From positions 1 to 64,000 of the forward strand of contig NZ_DF820491.1 of assembly GCF_000691805.2 (NCBI RefSeq): a stretch of DNA of 64,000 nt, written 5' to 3'. Each line of letters begins with the position of its first letter. Position 1 is the stretch's first letter. The stretch is from Weissella oryzae SG25 (lineage in GTDB: Bacteria; Bacillota; Bacilli; Lactobacillales; Lactobacillaceae). Under the pieces are notes generated by a model, which did no database searches, was not told the DNA's origin, and saw only the letters and a program-made list of their open reading frames with translations. This document shows positions 45,485-54,971 of this stretch, one piece after another. The position numbers and the translations under genes are program-made.

Positions 45485-46606
45485 TTACCCCCAAACTTCC
45501 TGAGCAACTGACTTAACAAATTTTAGCTTAGCCCATTGCTCAGCATCAGTTAATGTGTTGCCCTCTTCCGTAGAAGCAAATCCACATTGCGTAGAAAGTG
45601 CTAATTGCTCCAATGGTACATATTGACTGGCTAGTTCAATCCGTTGGATTATATTCTCGCGTGCTTCGAGCTGAGCTTGTTTTGAGGTTACTAAGCCCAA
45701 AACTAACAAAATATTTTTACGATCGTTATAAATTTCAGTCAACGGCTCAAAATCACCTGAGCGAGCGTCATCAAATTCCAAGAAGAAAGTATCATAATTC
45801 AGCTGACCAAGGTACTTCGCAATTGGTGCGTAGCCGCCCTCAAAAAGATAGGTTGACTTAAAATTACCACGGCAAATGTGGGTAGATACCCGTAAATCTG
45901 CTGGCAAATCTGCTAACACTTGATTCACTAAGTATACAATATCTTCACACTGCTTAACATACTTTGCATAATCGGCATCATGCTCATTCAACCGAGCAAT
46001 TAGGAATGCCCAAGTTGTGTCATCAAGTTGAATATAACGAGCACCTAAATCGTAAAAGTGCAAAAGCGTTTCATGATAAGCTTTTGCCAAATCATCTAAA
46101 AAGGCTTCCCAAGTAGGATAAAATTGTTCCCAACCATCTGAGCGACCATCACGGTTCGGAATTAATGACGGTGATGGAATCGTCACTTTAGCCTCAACAC
46201 CTTCAGGTAGGACCGACTGCAGATAACTAAAGTCTGCAAAGAATGGATGCTCAGGATTAAAAGCAACCTTATCAACTAAGCGAACATTTGTTGTCCGAGT
46301 TTTGGCCCCGTGGAATTTGTAAGATGCTTCTTGTTCATATGCTTCAATCCCGTTCAAGCCCCAGATAAAGTCTAAATGCCACCATGAACGGGCAAACTCG
46401 CCATCAGTTACTGCCTTTAAGCCAACGGCTGCTTCTTGGGTTACGAGCTTGGCAATTTCTTCGTGTTGCACTTCAATCAATTGTGCTTTCGTTATTTCGC
46501 CAGCAAAGTAAGCTTGTCGTGCTGCTTTGAGTGGCGCAGTCCGTAAAAGTGAGCCGACTTGGTCAAAGTGTGTGTGGGTTAAAGTTGTAGTTGTCTCTGT
46601 AGTCAT
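45485..46606 (-). CDS. Methionine synthase, cobalamin-independent (MetE C-terminal type, YxjG/YxjH-like)
   Basis: 373 residues equal to the C-terminal catalytic half of MetE. The fold signature is VGSLLRTAPLKAARQAYFAGEI, then DGEFARSWWHLDF, and the zinc-binding Cys/His residues are in THICRGNF and LSTQCGFAS. Such short proteins (Bacillus YxjG/YxjH) methylate homocysteine, perhaps with other methyl donors than long MetE. The ATG overlaps the stop of a 42-codon leader ORF by 4 bases (TTATGA). A T-box upstream controls the operon. Confidence 0.9.
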   Translation of the reverse strand: MTTETTTTLTHTHFDQVGSLLRTAPLKAARQAYFAGEITKAQLIEVQHEEIAKLVTQEAAVGLKAVTDGEFARSWWHLDFIWGLNGIEAYEQEASYKFHGAKTRTTNVRLVDKVAFNPEHPFFADFSYLQSVLPEGVEAKVTIPSPSLIPNRDGRSDGWEQFYPTWEAFLDDLAKAYHETLLHFYDLGARYIQLDDTTWAFLIARLNEHDADYAKYVKQCEDIVYLVNQVLADLPADLRVSTHICRGNFKSTYLFEGGYAPIAKYLGQLNYDTFFLEFDDARSGDFEPLTEIYNDRKNILLVLGLVTSKQAQLEARENIIQRIELASQYVPLEQLALSTQCGFASTEEGNTLTDAEQWAKLKFVKSVAQEVWG

Positions 46607-46731
46607 AACAATTTGCTCTCGATTCTGTGGTTACTTGTAATTTTGTTAACTAATCTTTGCTGTAAAGACCACATTCGACTTTGCCCCAAACCTTCGCCAA
46701 CTAACTGGCTAATATTCTTTATCACTTTCAT
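46603..46731 (-). CDS. 42-residue leader ORF overlapping metE
   Basis: A short frame begins with ATG at 46731, preceded by AGAAAGGAG at 10 bases, the best SD in this stretch. It reads MKVIKNISQLVGEGLGQS and is basic at its C-terminus. Its stop TGA overlaps the ATG of metE (TTATGA), while metE itself has only a weak SD. This is what translational coupling looks like. It lies after the T-box terminator, so it is transcribed only when the T-box reads through. No family recognised. Confidence 0.55.
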   Translation of the reverse strand: MKVIKNISQLVGEGLGQSRMWSLQQRLVNKITSNHRIESKLL

Positions 46732-46784
46732 CAACAGCCGACTCCTTTCTAATTTTTGAAAAGCTTGTATTTATCTGCTTACAC

Positions 46785-46824
46785 AAAAAAACGCCCCGTA
46801 GCTATAAATAGCTACGAGACGTTT
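46785..46824 (-). terminator. T-box attenuator terminator
   Basis: AACGCCCCGTAGCTA (46788-46805 region) pairs with TAGCTACGAGACGTT, then T7 on the minus strand. Pairs with the T-box sequence when the antiterminator is formed instead. Confidence 0.88.
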
Positions 46825-47056
46825 GCACGTGGTACCACTCGTTTTCAAGTATTAAATCAATACTCCTCTATTCGATACGGCCTAAGATTTAGGCGATATC
46901 TAGCGCAATAACGGGCGCAACCGAGCGGTGCTAACTTTTTGAGCTCACAACACTAACACTCCAAGACCATTTTCCAAACTTAATCTCCACTGATTTACAC
47001 CAACCATCAGCTCTCTGGGCGAGATACCATAAGTACTTCATCTCTTCAAAGCATTT
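46785..47056 (-). ncRNA. T-box leader (methionine) upstream of metE
   Basis: On the minus strand the leader contains AGAGAGCTGATGGTTGGTG (Stem I), GGAGTATTG, and the T-box bulge GAGTGGTACCACG (complement of 46828-46840). A candidate specifier codon ATG (complement of 46968-46970) in AAAATGGTC would read tRNA-Met. The terminator is at 46788-46824. Uncharged tRNA pairing with the UGG of the T-box would prevent it. Methionine specificity fits the metE-metQ-luxS operon downstream. Confidence 0.88.
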
Positions 47057-47153
47057 TCAATAGCTTTATATTAAGACTGAAATGATAATTTATAAAGTGT
47101 TTTATTATAATTTTCTAATTTAAATGTTAAGTGACCTCGACTTACCCGCTAAA

Positions 47154-49262
47154 TTAGGCTTCGTCCGCCGTAATTACAATTGTATTGTCCTGCAAGTCGG
47201 CCTTTAAGTTCTTAGCATCCATATTTTCTAGATAGAAATCAGTCACCTTGTCCCGAATTTGTTGTTCAATTACACGACGTAGTGGACGAGCACCCATTGC
47301 CTCATCATAGCCTTCCTCAATCAACCAATCCTTGGCTGCTTGCGTAACCGTCAAAGTAATCTGCTTCTTTGCTAAGGTCTTGTTCACATCATCCAACATC
47401 AAATTAACAATTTCTTGTAAGTCAGTCTTAGTCAAATGCGAGAACTCAACAATGGCATTAAACCGGTTCAAGAATTCTGGCCGGAAGTATGGAGCTAACT
47501 TTTCCATGACACTCTTTGATTCTGCTGAATCTTCACTTAGACTCTCATTACCAAAGCCGGCATTTGAAGTTGCAATTACAACTGTATTCTTAAAGTTGAC
47601 TGTATTACCTTGCCCATCTGTCAAACGTCCATCATCCATAACTTGCAAAAGTAAGGTCAAAACTTGTGGGTTAGCCTTTTCAATTTCGTCTAATAGGACG
47701 ATTGAATATGGCTGACGACGAACCTTTTCTGTTAAGGTATTGCTATTATCTTCATAACCGACATAACCCGCTGTCGCTCCAATCAACTTAGAAACCGCAG
47801 TTAAATCTGCATACTCTGACATATCTAAACGAATAACATGCTCTTTTGAACCAAACATGTCCAAGGCTAATTGCTTGGCTAGCTCAGTCTTACCAGTACC
47901 AGTTGGCCCGACAAACAAGAAGCTACCAATTGGTCGATTACCCTCATCAAAGCCAGCTCGATTACGACGAATTGCCCGTGATACAGCTTCAACCGCTTCA
48001 TCTTGGCCAATCACCTTACCACGCAAACGTTCATTAATTCCCTTAAGTCGTTCGATATCTGAAGCACCCATTTGTGCCACTGGTACCCCGGTCAAACGCT
48101 CAACACTCTGCGCAATATCATTAACGGTTGCGGTAACCTTTTTAGCTTCACCGGCTTCATCAATTTGCTTTTGCAACTCGTCAATCTTGCTCTTATGCTT
48201 TAACGCATCTTCAAAGGCTTCTTTTTCAACTGCGGCACTTTGCAATTCACGTTCTTGCTTGATCTCGTTTTCAAGACTAACAACATCAGTAACTGGGTGA
48301 TTGGCTGCAATATGTGCAGCTGTCATATCCAATAAGTCAATTGCTTTATCAGGCAATGAACGTTGTGGAATATATTGAATAGAATAATCAACCGCTGCCT
48401 TCAAGACCTTATCTGGCAATTCTACATTATGATGTTGCGCATACAAATCACGGATACCTAAGAGAATGTTGAATGAATCTTCGGCATTTGGTGCATTAAC
48501 AGTAACTTCGTTGAAACGTCGTGCTAATGCGGCATTCTTCAAAATCGTATTACGATATTCATCCTGCGTTGTCGCACCAATTACGGTAAATTCGCCACGA
48601 CTCAAAGCCGGCTTTAAAATATCCGCCAAGCCCTTTGAACCACTGTCGCCACCCATAGAACCTGTGCCCAAAATTTGATGAATCTCGTCAAAGAAGATAA
48701 TAATATTACCAGCATCTTTAACTTCCTTAATCAACTTTTGGACATTCTCCTCAAAACTACCACGGTATTGCGTACCAGCTTCAATACTTGATAAGTCAAT
48801 TGATATAATCTCTTTATCGCGAATTGAAGCGGGCACATCACCAGCAACAATTGCTTGAGCTAGGCCTTCAACAACCGCAGTCTTACCAACTCCGGCATCC
48901 CCAACCAAAACCGGATTGTTCTTAGTTCGCCGGCTTAAAATTTCTGCTGTCTCTTGAATTTCTTTGTTACGACCAATCACCGGATCAAGTAGCTCATTAC
49001 GCGCTTCTTCAGTTAGATTACGTCCCAACTTTGCTAACATACTATCTTTTTGTGGACCTTGTGCATTTTGCTCAATTTCTGCCGCTGCTGGAGCTTCGCC
49101 ACCTGGCAAACGACCGGTCTGCCGATATTCGGCAAATTGTTCAGGAGTCACTTCACGGCCATTAATTAAATAACGAGAACCTTCTGAATTCAGACCGTTC
49201 ATCCGACCCATCATCTGATTAAAAATATCATCCATATTATTAAAATCATTGTAGCTTGCCAT
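47154..49262 (-). CDS. clpL: ATP-dependent Clp ATPase ClpL
   Basis: 702 residues, the ClpL length. There is no ClpA/B N-domain and the N-terminus [20 protein letters not shown] is Asn/Met-rich as in ClpL. Two AAA+ modules have Walker A GDAGVGKT (D1, near residue 120) and GPTGTGKT (D2, near residue 445), with Walker [10 protein letters not shown] and [10 protein letters not shown] coiled-coil M-domain-like stretch lies between ([17 protein letters not shown]). ClpL is a heat and stress chaperone that works without ClpP. SD is TGGAGGG. No certain CIRCE or CtsR site was found upstream. Confidence 0.93.
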   Translation of the reverse strand: MASYNDFNNMDDIFNQMMGRMNGLNSEGSRYLINGREVTPEQFAEYRQTGRLPGGEAPAAAEIEQNAQGPQKDSMLAKLGRNLTEEARNELLDPVIGRNKEIQETAEILSRRTKNNPVLVGDAGVGKTAVVEGLAQAIVAGDVPASIRDKEIISIDLSSIEAGTQYRGSFEENVQKLIKEVKDAGNIIIFFDEIHQILGTGSMGGDSGSKGLADILKPALSRGEFTVIGATTQDEYRNTILKNAALARRFNEVTVNAPNAEDSFNILLGIRDLYAQHHNVELPDKVLKAAVDYSIQYIPQRSLPDKAIDLLDMTAAHIAANHPVTDVVSLENEIKQERELQSAAVEKEAFEDALKHKSKIDELQKQIDEAGEAKKVTATVNDIAQSVERLTGVPVAQMGASDIERLKGINERLRGKVIGQDEAVEAVSRAIRRNRAGFDEGNRPIGSFLFVGPTGTGKTELAKQLALDMFGSKEHVIRLDMSEYADLTAVSKLIGATAGYVGYEDNSNTLTEKVRRQPYSIVLLDEIEKANPQVLTLLLQVMDDGRLTDGQGNTVNFKNTVVIATSNAGFGNESLSEDSAESKSVMEKLAPYFRPEFLNRFNAIVEFSHLTKTDLQEIVNLMLDDVNKTLAKKQITLTVTQAAKDWLIEEGYDEAMGARPLRRVIEQQIRDKVTDFYLENMDAKNLKADLQDNTIVITADEA

Positions 49263-49494
49263 AAATTATTTCCCTCCAATTAAATTGTTATACTTGTTAT
49301 TAATCAAACTAAATTCTCAGTATTTACTATAGATATTCTTAGTTATTAAATACTATGAACTAGCAAATTTATTTCATTTGATTTAACCACAACTATATTA
49401 TAACACGCTAAAGTTATAAGTTGGCGAACATTAATCAACAATTTCGGTAATAATGTATGACTAGCCCATGAATCATATATCAATCAAGATAGGC
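49263..49494. other. Promoter region of clpL
   Basis: On the minus strand TATAAT (in GTGTTATAATATAG, about 49398-49411) is a good -10 candidate about 130 bases before clpL. No good -35 lies at 17 bases, and neither an inverted TTAGCACTC (CIRCE) nor tandem GGTCAAA (CtsR) could be found, so the heat-shock control is not evident. Confidence 0.35.
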
Positions 49495-49779
49495 TCAGTT
49501 TAATAAATAGTCACGTATGTGGCTTTTGAAAGTCTTTAATTCTTGACTTGGTGTGTTCTCAACTGTTGCCAAATGGTTATCACCATCATGCCAAATTTCA
49601 AGGATACTACTCGTGTATAGCTGTTCTGCATCCACCATGTGAATTCTTAAAGTAATTGTTTTAGCAGTTAATTTCTGAGCATATCGAACAGCTTCGGCGA
49701 AATACTCTGTCCGATATTCATGACTACTAGCATGATCGAAAACACTATCAAAATAACTAACTGAATACCATTGGTCCAT
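49495..49779 (-). CDS. Small hypothetical protein
   Basis: 94 residues, soluble, rich in aromatic residues and histidine (MDQWYSVSYFDSVFDHASSHEYRTE). No signal, helix or named family recognised. It is flanked by clpL and a glutamate-cysteine-ligase-like gene with gaps above 100 bases on both sides and thus is a single gene. Codon use resembles its neighbours. Confidence 0.6.
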   Translation of the reverse strand: MDQWYSVSYFDSVFDHASSHEYRTEYFAEAVRYAQKLTAKTITLRIHMVDAEQLYTSSILEIWHDGDNHLATVENTPSQELKTFKSHIRDYLLN

Positions 49780-49880
49780 TTTATCCTAACCTCTATTCAA
49801 ACTTATTAGGTTTAGGATAACTCATTTCGAACTTTTTTTCAATTTAAACTTAACCAACATAACTTTTATGCAATTTAAAT

Positions 49881-51209
49881 TTAATCAAGTCCCGCTAAAC
49901 GACGAGCCATCAAATCATATTCGCTCCCTTGAAACTGATACTGTAAAAAATCAGTTTGCCTTTTTTTAGCTGTTTTTCGAGCCCAATTTTGTAATGCGAT
50001 GGGATTTGGCCCAACTTTTAATAATTGATTCGCTGGTGTTTGATCAACTTGATTAAGCATTCTAGTAATCCGTGATAATGGTTGATTAAAATAACCGTCA
50101 AATAAATTGTTAATTACTGACAATTCATGCAATATTGTCTTATCATACTTAAACGGATTTTCTGGTGTACTTAATGCTAACTGATCAGCCTTTTGCCGTA
50201 AATGGATTAATTCATCCGTCGAATATTCTTTCTCAAAAATTATTATCCACAAAATAATTAAGTTAATTACTTCCAAATCAGCCAAACTCAATCCATAACT
50301 ACTAAACGGATTAGTATCAATTACTCGAAGCTCTAAATACTCGATACCCGATTGGAGTAAAGCTTGATAATTACCATGGCCCTTGAACCTGACCGTACCG
50401 TAAAACTCACTACTTGCATATAGCATGCCACTTTGTACTGCATTTTCAAGTTGATTAACATGTTGCTCAAAGCTATCATGGTAATTTACATCTAAATCCG
50501 GAGAATTAACATACCCATATACACTATTGCGAATGGATCGTGCACAAGGTAAGTCAGCGGGAATTTGGTAATCTGTTTTTGCTATGGCTAAGGGGCTGGC
50601 CCCAAAAAGATAAATCAATAACCCCCGATTAGCTTCAAGACCCTGCGCTAATTTAAAATAAAACTTATTTTTAAAACTTATCCAGTCCTCAGCACCTCTT
50701 AGCTTAAATAAATTTGATAATAATGCTTCATTAATACCAATATTAATATGCGGTCCACTAATAATGCCATGAACTGAACCATATCGAGCTAGCAAATATT
50801 TATGGTAATCCGCTTCCCAATGCTTTTCAAAAAAATTATCGAGCCAAACAACCTTTTCTGGTTCAATAACTGGTGGTAAACTCAACGGCCATAGAGCTTC
50901 TTTTTCCGATAGATGGCTTTGTAGTAAATATGTTAAAATGCGTAATTCTTGATGGGCTGCTGCCAATGAATGTCTAACTGGGGTTACTAGTTCCATCATT
51001 CCTTCTGTATAATCACTTTGCAAAAACGGGTGTGTTCTACGATCCCCAAACGCTGCTGGATAAGGATGATCACTTAGCTGACCATCATATAAGATCCGAT
51101 TAACTTCCATTTCTAATCCATAACTACCATTTAATAAAAATTTCCGCCAATTTCGATGCTCAGTAAAGACTTGCAAATAGCTTTTTGACTTTTCAATTAG
51201 TTTTGCCAT
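49881..51209 (-). CDS. Glutamate-cysteine ligase-like protein
   Basis: The ATG at 51209 (MAKLIEKSKSY) follows AAGGGGGG and gives 442 residues. It has the GshA/GshF glutamate-cysteine ligase pattern: LNGSYGLEMEVNRI near residue 35, SDYTEGMMELVTPV near residue 70, and ISGPHINIGI-like ATP/glutamate contacts. It covers only the ligase domain, not the ATP-grasp domain of bifunctional GshF. It would join glutamate and cysteine to gamma-glutamylcysteine. The M20 dipeptidase gene ends 24 bases upstream and both are on the same transcript. No GshB is seen in the window, so the product may be gamma-glutamylcysteine only. Confidence 0.85.
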   Translation of the reverse strand: MAKLIEKSKSYLQVFTEHRNWRKFLLNGSYGLEMEVNRILYDGQLSDHPYPAAFGDRRTHPFLQSDYTEGMMELVTPVRHSLAAAHQELRILTYLLQSHLSEKEALWPLSLPPVIEPEKVVWLDNFFEKHWEADYHKYLLARYGSVHGIISGPHINIGINEALLSNLFKLRGAEDWISFKNKFYFKLAQGLEANRGLLIYLFGASPLAIAKTDYQIPADLPCARSIRNSVYGYVNSPDLDVNYHDSFEQHVNQLENAVQSGMLYASSEFYGTVRFKGHGNYQALLQSGIEYLELRVIDTNPFSSYGLSLADLEVINLIILWIIIFEKEYSTDELIHLRQKADQLALSTPENPFKYDKTILHELSVINNLFDGYFNQPLSRITRMLNQVDQTPANQLLKVGPNPIALQNWARKTAKKRQTDFLQYQFQGSEYDLMARRLAGLD

Positions 51210-51232
51210 AACGCCCCCCTTGCTACCCAATA

Positions 51233-52639
51233 CTAAATTTGATCTAAGCTTAATAAGGCCCGAATAAAAATAGCCATCGTCCTAGTTAAATTTGCAACTG
51301 GTACATACTCATTAGCTTGATGGCTAGTAACTGGTAAATCTGGAAACTGGCCCCCAAATGCAACACCTCGTTTTAATAAGTGAGCATAAGATGCGCCGTT
51401 TGATGTTTTAGGTGGCGCATACATCCCAACTTCACTGGCATAAGCCAAAGATAGTACATGAACTAATGGGTCTGCTAATGGTACCAAGTGTGGTTCCATG
51501 CCTCCAGACTTAACCGAAATTACAGCATGTAGCTCTCCCAAATGACTTTGGACTTGTTTTTTTACTTGAGTTAGATTCACTCCTTGTGGATAGCGGAAGC
51601 CTAAGAATATCTGTCCTTGTCCATTATGATTAAATCGCATGATTGCAACATTTACCGTTAATGCACCCATTTCACTATCATTAAAGTTTAAATCCAGTGA
51701 CTTGGCTAAAATATCTAGATGTAATTGATCTAGGTAGGTTAAAAAAGCTTTGGCGTCATCTTCAAATGCATATTGATTTAAAAAGTGGGCCAAATACGTA
51801 CCGGCATTCTCTCCATCTTGAGGATATGCCCCATGTGCCTGACGTCCATATAAAATTAAACGCAAATCACCTTTTTCAAGTTGACTTTTTCCGCGTAAAA
51901 AAGGATATTGTGTCAAAAAATTATTAAAATCGGTAATAATTTGTTCGTTATCACTAACTCTAATCCGTGCCCGTGCCTCTCCTGGCACAACGTTACTCCG
52001 TTCGCCGGCAATAAATCGCAACAAAATAAACGGACCGCTTGATTCACTTGGAAAGCGTAATTGGATTGTTTGAAAAGCTTTTTCGCCATTGATTACTGGG
52101 AAGGCACCATCGGGTGAAAATCCCATGGTTGGCTCACCAAATTGTGCAAAATATCTGGGTAAATCCCGCCAACTATTTTCTTCATCTGTACCGATAATTA
52201 ACCGAACTTTGCGTTTTAAAAGTGTCTTTTGGTCCTTTAAATACTTAAGGGCATAATAAGCTGTCATTACATCCGATTTCATATCTGCCGCACCACGTCC
52301 GTATAGCTTACCAGCTACAATAGTTGCCTGAAATGGGGGTGTGTCCCACCCTTTTCCAGCTGGGACAACATCAATATGAACCAATATTCCAACAGTTTCT
52401 TCAGCATCGGTTGGCCCATATTCAATCCAAGTAACCCGATTTTCAAAACGACCAAATAAAAAACCATCGCGCCGTGCAAACTCTTCCATCTTGCTTAAAG
52501 CACGGACCGTTTCAATGCCAAAAGGCGTTTGCGGTGTTTGCGTTTTTTCATCTAAAACTGATGGGATGCGCATGATTTCTGCCAGATCCTTTAATAGAGC
52601 ATCTTCATACTTTTGACTTGCTTCGTGTAAAGTCATCAT
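51233..52639 (-). CDS. M20-family dipeptidase (PepV-like)
   Basis: The ATG at 52639 (the first of two, MMTLHEASQKYED) follows TGAGG; the frame is open further upstream to 52810, but that part overlaps no conserved sequence. 468 residues. Metal site: VGILVHIDVVPAG (His, Asp), GRGAADMKSD, GTDEENSW (Glu pair) and the C-terminal His in PVTSHQANEY. Sapep/PepV dipeptidases release N-terminal residues from dipeptides, including Cys-Gly-like thiol peptides in some cases. The coupling with a glutamate-cysteine ligase suggests a role in thiol or amino-acid supply (inference). Confidence 0.9.
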   Translation of the reverse strand: MMTLHEASQKYEDALLKDLAEIMRIPSVLDEKTQTPQTPFGIETVRALSKMEEFARRDGFLFGRFENRVTWIEYGPTDAEETVGILVHIDVVPAGKGWDTPPFQATIVAGKLYGRGAADMKSDVMTAYYALKYLKDQKTLLKRKVRLIIGTDEENSWRDLPRYFAQFGEPTMGFSPDGAFPVINGEKAFQTIQLRFPSESSGPFILLRFIAGERSNVVPGEARARIRVSDNEQIITDFNNFLTQYPFLRGKSQLEKGDLRLILYGRQAHGAYPQDGENAGTYLAHFLNQYAFEDDAKAFLTYLDQLHLDILAKSLDLNFNDSEMGALTVNVAIMRFNHNGQGQIFLGFRYPQGVNLTQVKKQVQSHLGELHAVISVKSGGMEPHLVPLADPLVHVLSLAYASEVGMYAPPKTSNGASYAHLLKRGVAFGGQFPDLPVTSHQANEYVPVANLTRTMAIFIRALLSLDQI

Positions 52640-52795
52640 TTTTACCTCAACTTTCGATAAAGCGTGCTTTTCACCAATCATTTCAACTGAGCCTATTGCT
52701 TTAAGCCTAACAAAACAAATTCGTCTTTTAATGAATGAACTTTGCCCTTTTCTTGAGTATCCTGTATTTATTTTTAAATTAGCATTATCAACAAA

Positions 52796-52824
52796 AAAAC
52801 CGAAAGTCATCCGACTTTCGGCTT
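52796..52824 (-). terminator. Terminator of the second ClC gene
   Basis: CCGAAAGTC (52800-52808) and GACTTTCGG (52813-52821) form a 9-bp stem with a 4-base loop, followed on the minus strand by TTTTTTT. Confidence 0.92.
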
Positions 52825-52857
52825 TATTATTTTAATTCAATTAATTTTTAACAAAGT

Positions 52858-54144
52858 CTACAAATTTCGATCCACTATTTTGGCAAAGGTCATTGCTAAA
52901 GCGACACTTAGCCCTAATGGTAAAAGCGCTGAATAATCTAAATGGCAAACTTCAAACAACATGAATAGCGCCATTAGTGGAGCTTTTTGGGAAGCCGCCA
53001 AAACAGCACAAGCCCCAAGTAAAGCGCCTTGGCCAAGCGTAGCACTAGGAACGAGTAGTACATAGGCTGTAGCGCTAATTGCGCCAAAAGCTGCACCAAC
53101 AGCGATTGAAGGTGTTAGTGTTCCACCCCAAGCACCACCTTTAATTGTCAGGGTCGTCACTAAGGCCTTAGCGACCATACCAAAAGCCAGTACATAAACT
53201 AAAGTATGACTATTTGCCGTAATCGCTAACTCAGCCGTCCCACGGCCATTCCCCATTATTTCTGGATAAAACATAGCGATTATCCCAGTCAACAAAGCTG
53301 CTAATGGTAACTGCCATAAAATTTGTTCATATTTAGCTTTATGTTGGTCAGCCCAAGTAAAGCCGCGCCTTAAGTAAGCGCCAATCATACCGCCTAAAGG
53401 GCCTACCAGCAGAATGAATGGTAGTAAAGCTAGCGAGAATTTGGTGTCAGCTAGAAGATAGTATGGATGAAAGCCTTTGATCGTTGCCCCCACAAGAGTC
53501 GCAATTATGGACATTACCAAACTAACACTAACTGTGCGTGCTGAAAGTTTTTTTAGTAGAATTTCTGTTGAGAACATCAATCCCGTAATTGGTGCAATGT
53601 AAACACCAGCAAAACCAGCTCCAGCTGCAGCCGCAATCAAAAGCTTACGATCAGCTGCTTCTAAATCACGTAAGCCCAAACGATCAAGCAAAGTCACCCA
53701 TTGCTGAGCTAACATTGATCCCGCCTCACGCGGAGCCAATTCGCGACCAATTGATCCGCCCACACCAACATAAAAAATCTGTGTCATAACGTGAATGACC
53801 GTAGTAAAAACTGGCATCCGCTCTCCAGCTAGCGCTTTATTAATACTTACATTTCTTTTAAATTTTTTTTGAAGTAAATACCAAATTAAAGCAGCAATTA
53901 TTCCTCCCAAAAGCAAAGAAAATAACCGCCGTTCTGGCAATACTTTTGAGGCAACCGGTATCAACGAACTTTCTTCAAAGCCCAGGAAAAGGTGCTCGAC
54001 CGCTTCCAAAAAAAGACTCAATAACAAAGATGATAGGCCGACTATTAATCCCAAAAATATAGTTGATACTGCTAAAACAATGTTTTGTCGAAGTCGCTTA
54101 GCCTTATCTTGACCCCAGCTTAGTTCCTCTTTGCTAACTTGCAT
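52858..54144 (-). CDS. ClC-family voltage-gated chloride channel-like protein
   Basis: 428 residues, ten or so helices and no C-terminal domain. The central motif reads GRELAPREAGS in place of the classic GREGP, keeping the gating Glu but inserting residues; the C-terminal motif is GGAWGGTLTPSIAVGA. The signature GSGIP is not well kept. This marks a divergent branch of ClC proteins that differ in ion selectivity (for example fluoride or other anions; inference). A second ClC in the same window, at 40275, has the canonical motifs. Confidence 0.85.
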   Translation of the reverse strand: MQVSKEELSWGQDKAKRLRQNIVLAVSTIFLGLIVGLSSLLLSLFLEAVEHLFLGFEESSLIPVASKVLPERRLFSLLLGGIIAALIWYLLQKKFKRNVSINKALAGERMPVFTTVIHVMTQIFYVGVGGSIGRELAPREAGSMLAQQWVTLLDRLGLRDLEAADRKLLIAAAAGAGFAGVYIAPITGLMFSTEILLKKLSARTVSVSLVMSIIATLVGATIKGFHPYYLLADTKFSLALLPFILLVGPLGGMIGAYLRRGFTWADQHKAKYEQILWQLPLAALLTGIIAMFYPEIMGNGRGTAELAITANSHTLVYVLAFGMVAKALVTTLTIKGGAWGGTLTPSIAVGAAFGAISATAYVLLVPSATLGQGALLGACAVLAASQKAPLMALFMLFEVCHLDYSALLPLGLSVALAMTFAKIVDRNL

Positions 54145-54259
54145 GTTGCTTTCCGCCCCTCAAAATTCTATGTCACTAACTGAAAAATTATAGCCCTCCG
54201 AGCTTTATAGTGTCAATATTTGTTCAGTTGGTTGTCATCACTATTTAAATTCAATTAAA

Positions 54260-54295
54260 AATCCCAGCAGGTAGCAACATTTACCCACTGAGACT
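54260..54295 (-). terminator. Terminator of the YxeA-like gene
   Basis: TCCCAGCAGGTA (54262-54273) and TACCCACTGAGA (54282-54293) pair with a few G-U pairs on the minus strand, followed by TTTTT. Confidence 0.75.
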
Positions 54296-54302
54296 ATTTG
54301 GT

Positions 54303-54686
54303 CTATTTTAACTTGGCCAAGACATTAGCTGGAATTTCAGATTCTTTAACACCATTTGGACCCTCTGTAACACGCTTTTGACTTATTTTAGCCTCTACAT
54401 ATGAGTTTGGTACCAATGGTTTTACTTCATCAGCTTCACCACTAATGAGTACGTGCCGGTTTTCAATTTTGCCTTCTTTTGTAACAAATTTTAATATGTA
54501 GCTGTACCCTTTAAGCCCTACAATCTTTTTACCCGAATCGTCAAGCACATCGTTTGCTTCTGGAATATTCGAAGGTGCTTTAGCATAAACAGTTTGGCTA
54601 GCATACACACTTTGATAATATTCATATCCCATAAAGCCAGCAAAGCCAAGCAGAATCACCAGTAATAAAGTTATAAATGATTTCAT
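54303..54686 (-). CDS. YxeA-family (DUF1093) secreted or membrane-anchored protein
   Basis: 127 residues. Residues 1-25 are a signal or anchor helix (MKSFITLLLVILLGFAGFMG), followed by the small OB-like domain typical of YxeA, here SYILKFVTKEGKIENRHVLI and NSYVEAKISQKRVTEG. No lipobox Cys was found. Such proteins are common in Lactobacillales next to ABC transporters or toxin genes; the function is unknown. Single-gene transcript. Confidence 0.78.
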   Translation of the reverse strand: MKSFITLLLVILLGFAGFMGYEYYQSVYASQTVYAKAPSNIPEANDVLDDSGKKIVGLKGYSYILKFVTKEGKIENRHVLISGEADEVKPLVPNSYVEAKISQKRVTEGPNGVKESEIPANVLAKLK

Positions 54687-54923
54687 TGAAATTACCCCCT
54701 ATAAGCCGTGTTTAATTAGGACCTATCCTTATATTTAAATGATAATTTAATTTTTAAAGTTTAGCCTTACACTTTTGTAATAATAAGCAAGCCTTTTATT
54801 CAAACGAATATCAGTCAACTAAGCATGCTAGTCCATGCTATAAAAATCATTACAATTTAAAGAAGCAAATAATGTAGAACCTAAAATGTTTGCTTCAATA
54901 ATTCTACAAAGTTCAATTTCAAA

Positions 54924-54971
54924 AAAAGTGCCGCTCTAATATAGTAATTAACTACTTAGAACGACACTTTT
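54924..54971 (-). terminator. Terminator of the lipase toxin-like operon
   Basis: AAAAGTGCCGCTCTAA pairs with TTAGAACGACACTTTT with two mismatches, with a smaller GTAATTAAC stem in the loop. T run on the minus strand. It overlaps the last stop codon. Confidence 0.85.

Noticed and set aside
47332-49173. Several plus-strand frames inside clpL
   Set aside because: They are antisense shadows of the long and well-conserved ClpL frame, with no SD and no family match.
49263-49494. CIRCE or CtsR sites upstream of clpL
   Set aside because: No inverted TTAGCACTC/GAGTGCTAA and no tandem GGTCAAA could be found on either strand.
51697-51927. 76-codon plus-strand frame inside the dipeptidase gene
   Set aside because: Antisense to a well-conserved metallopeptidase frame; no SD or homology.
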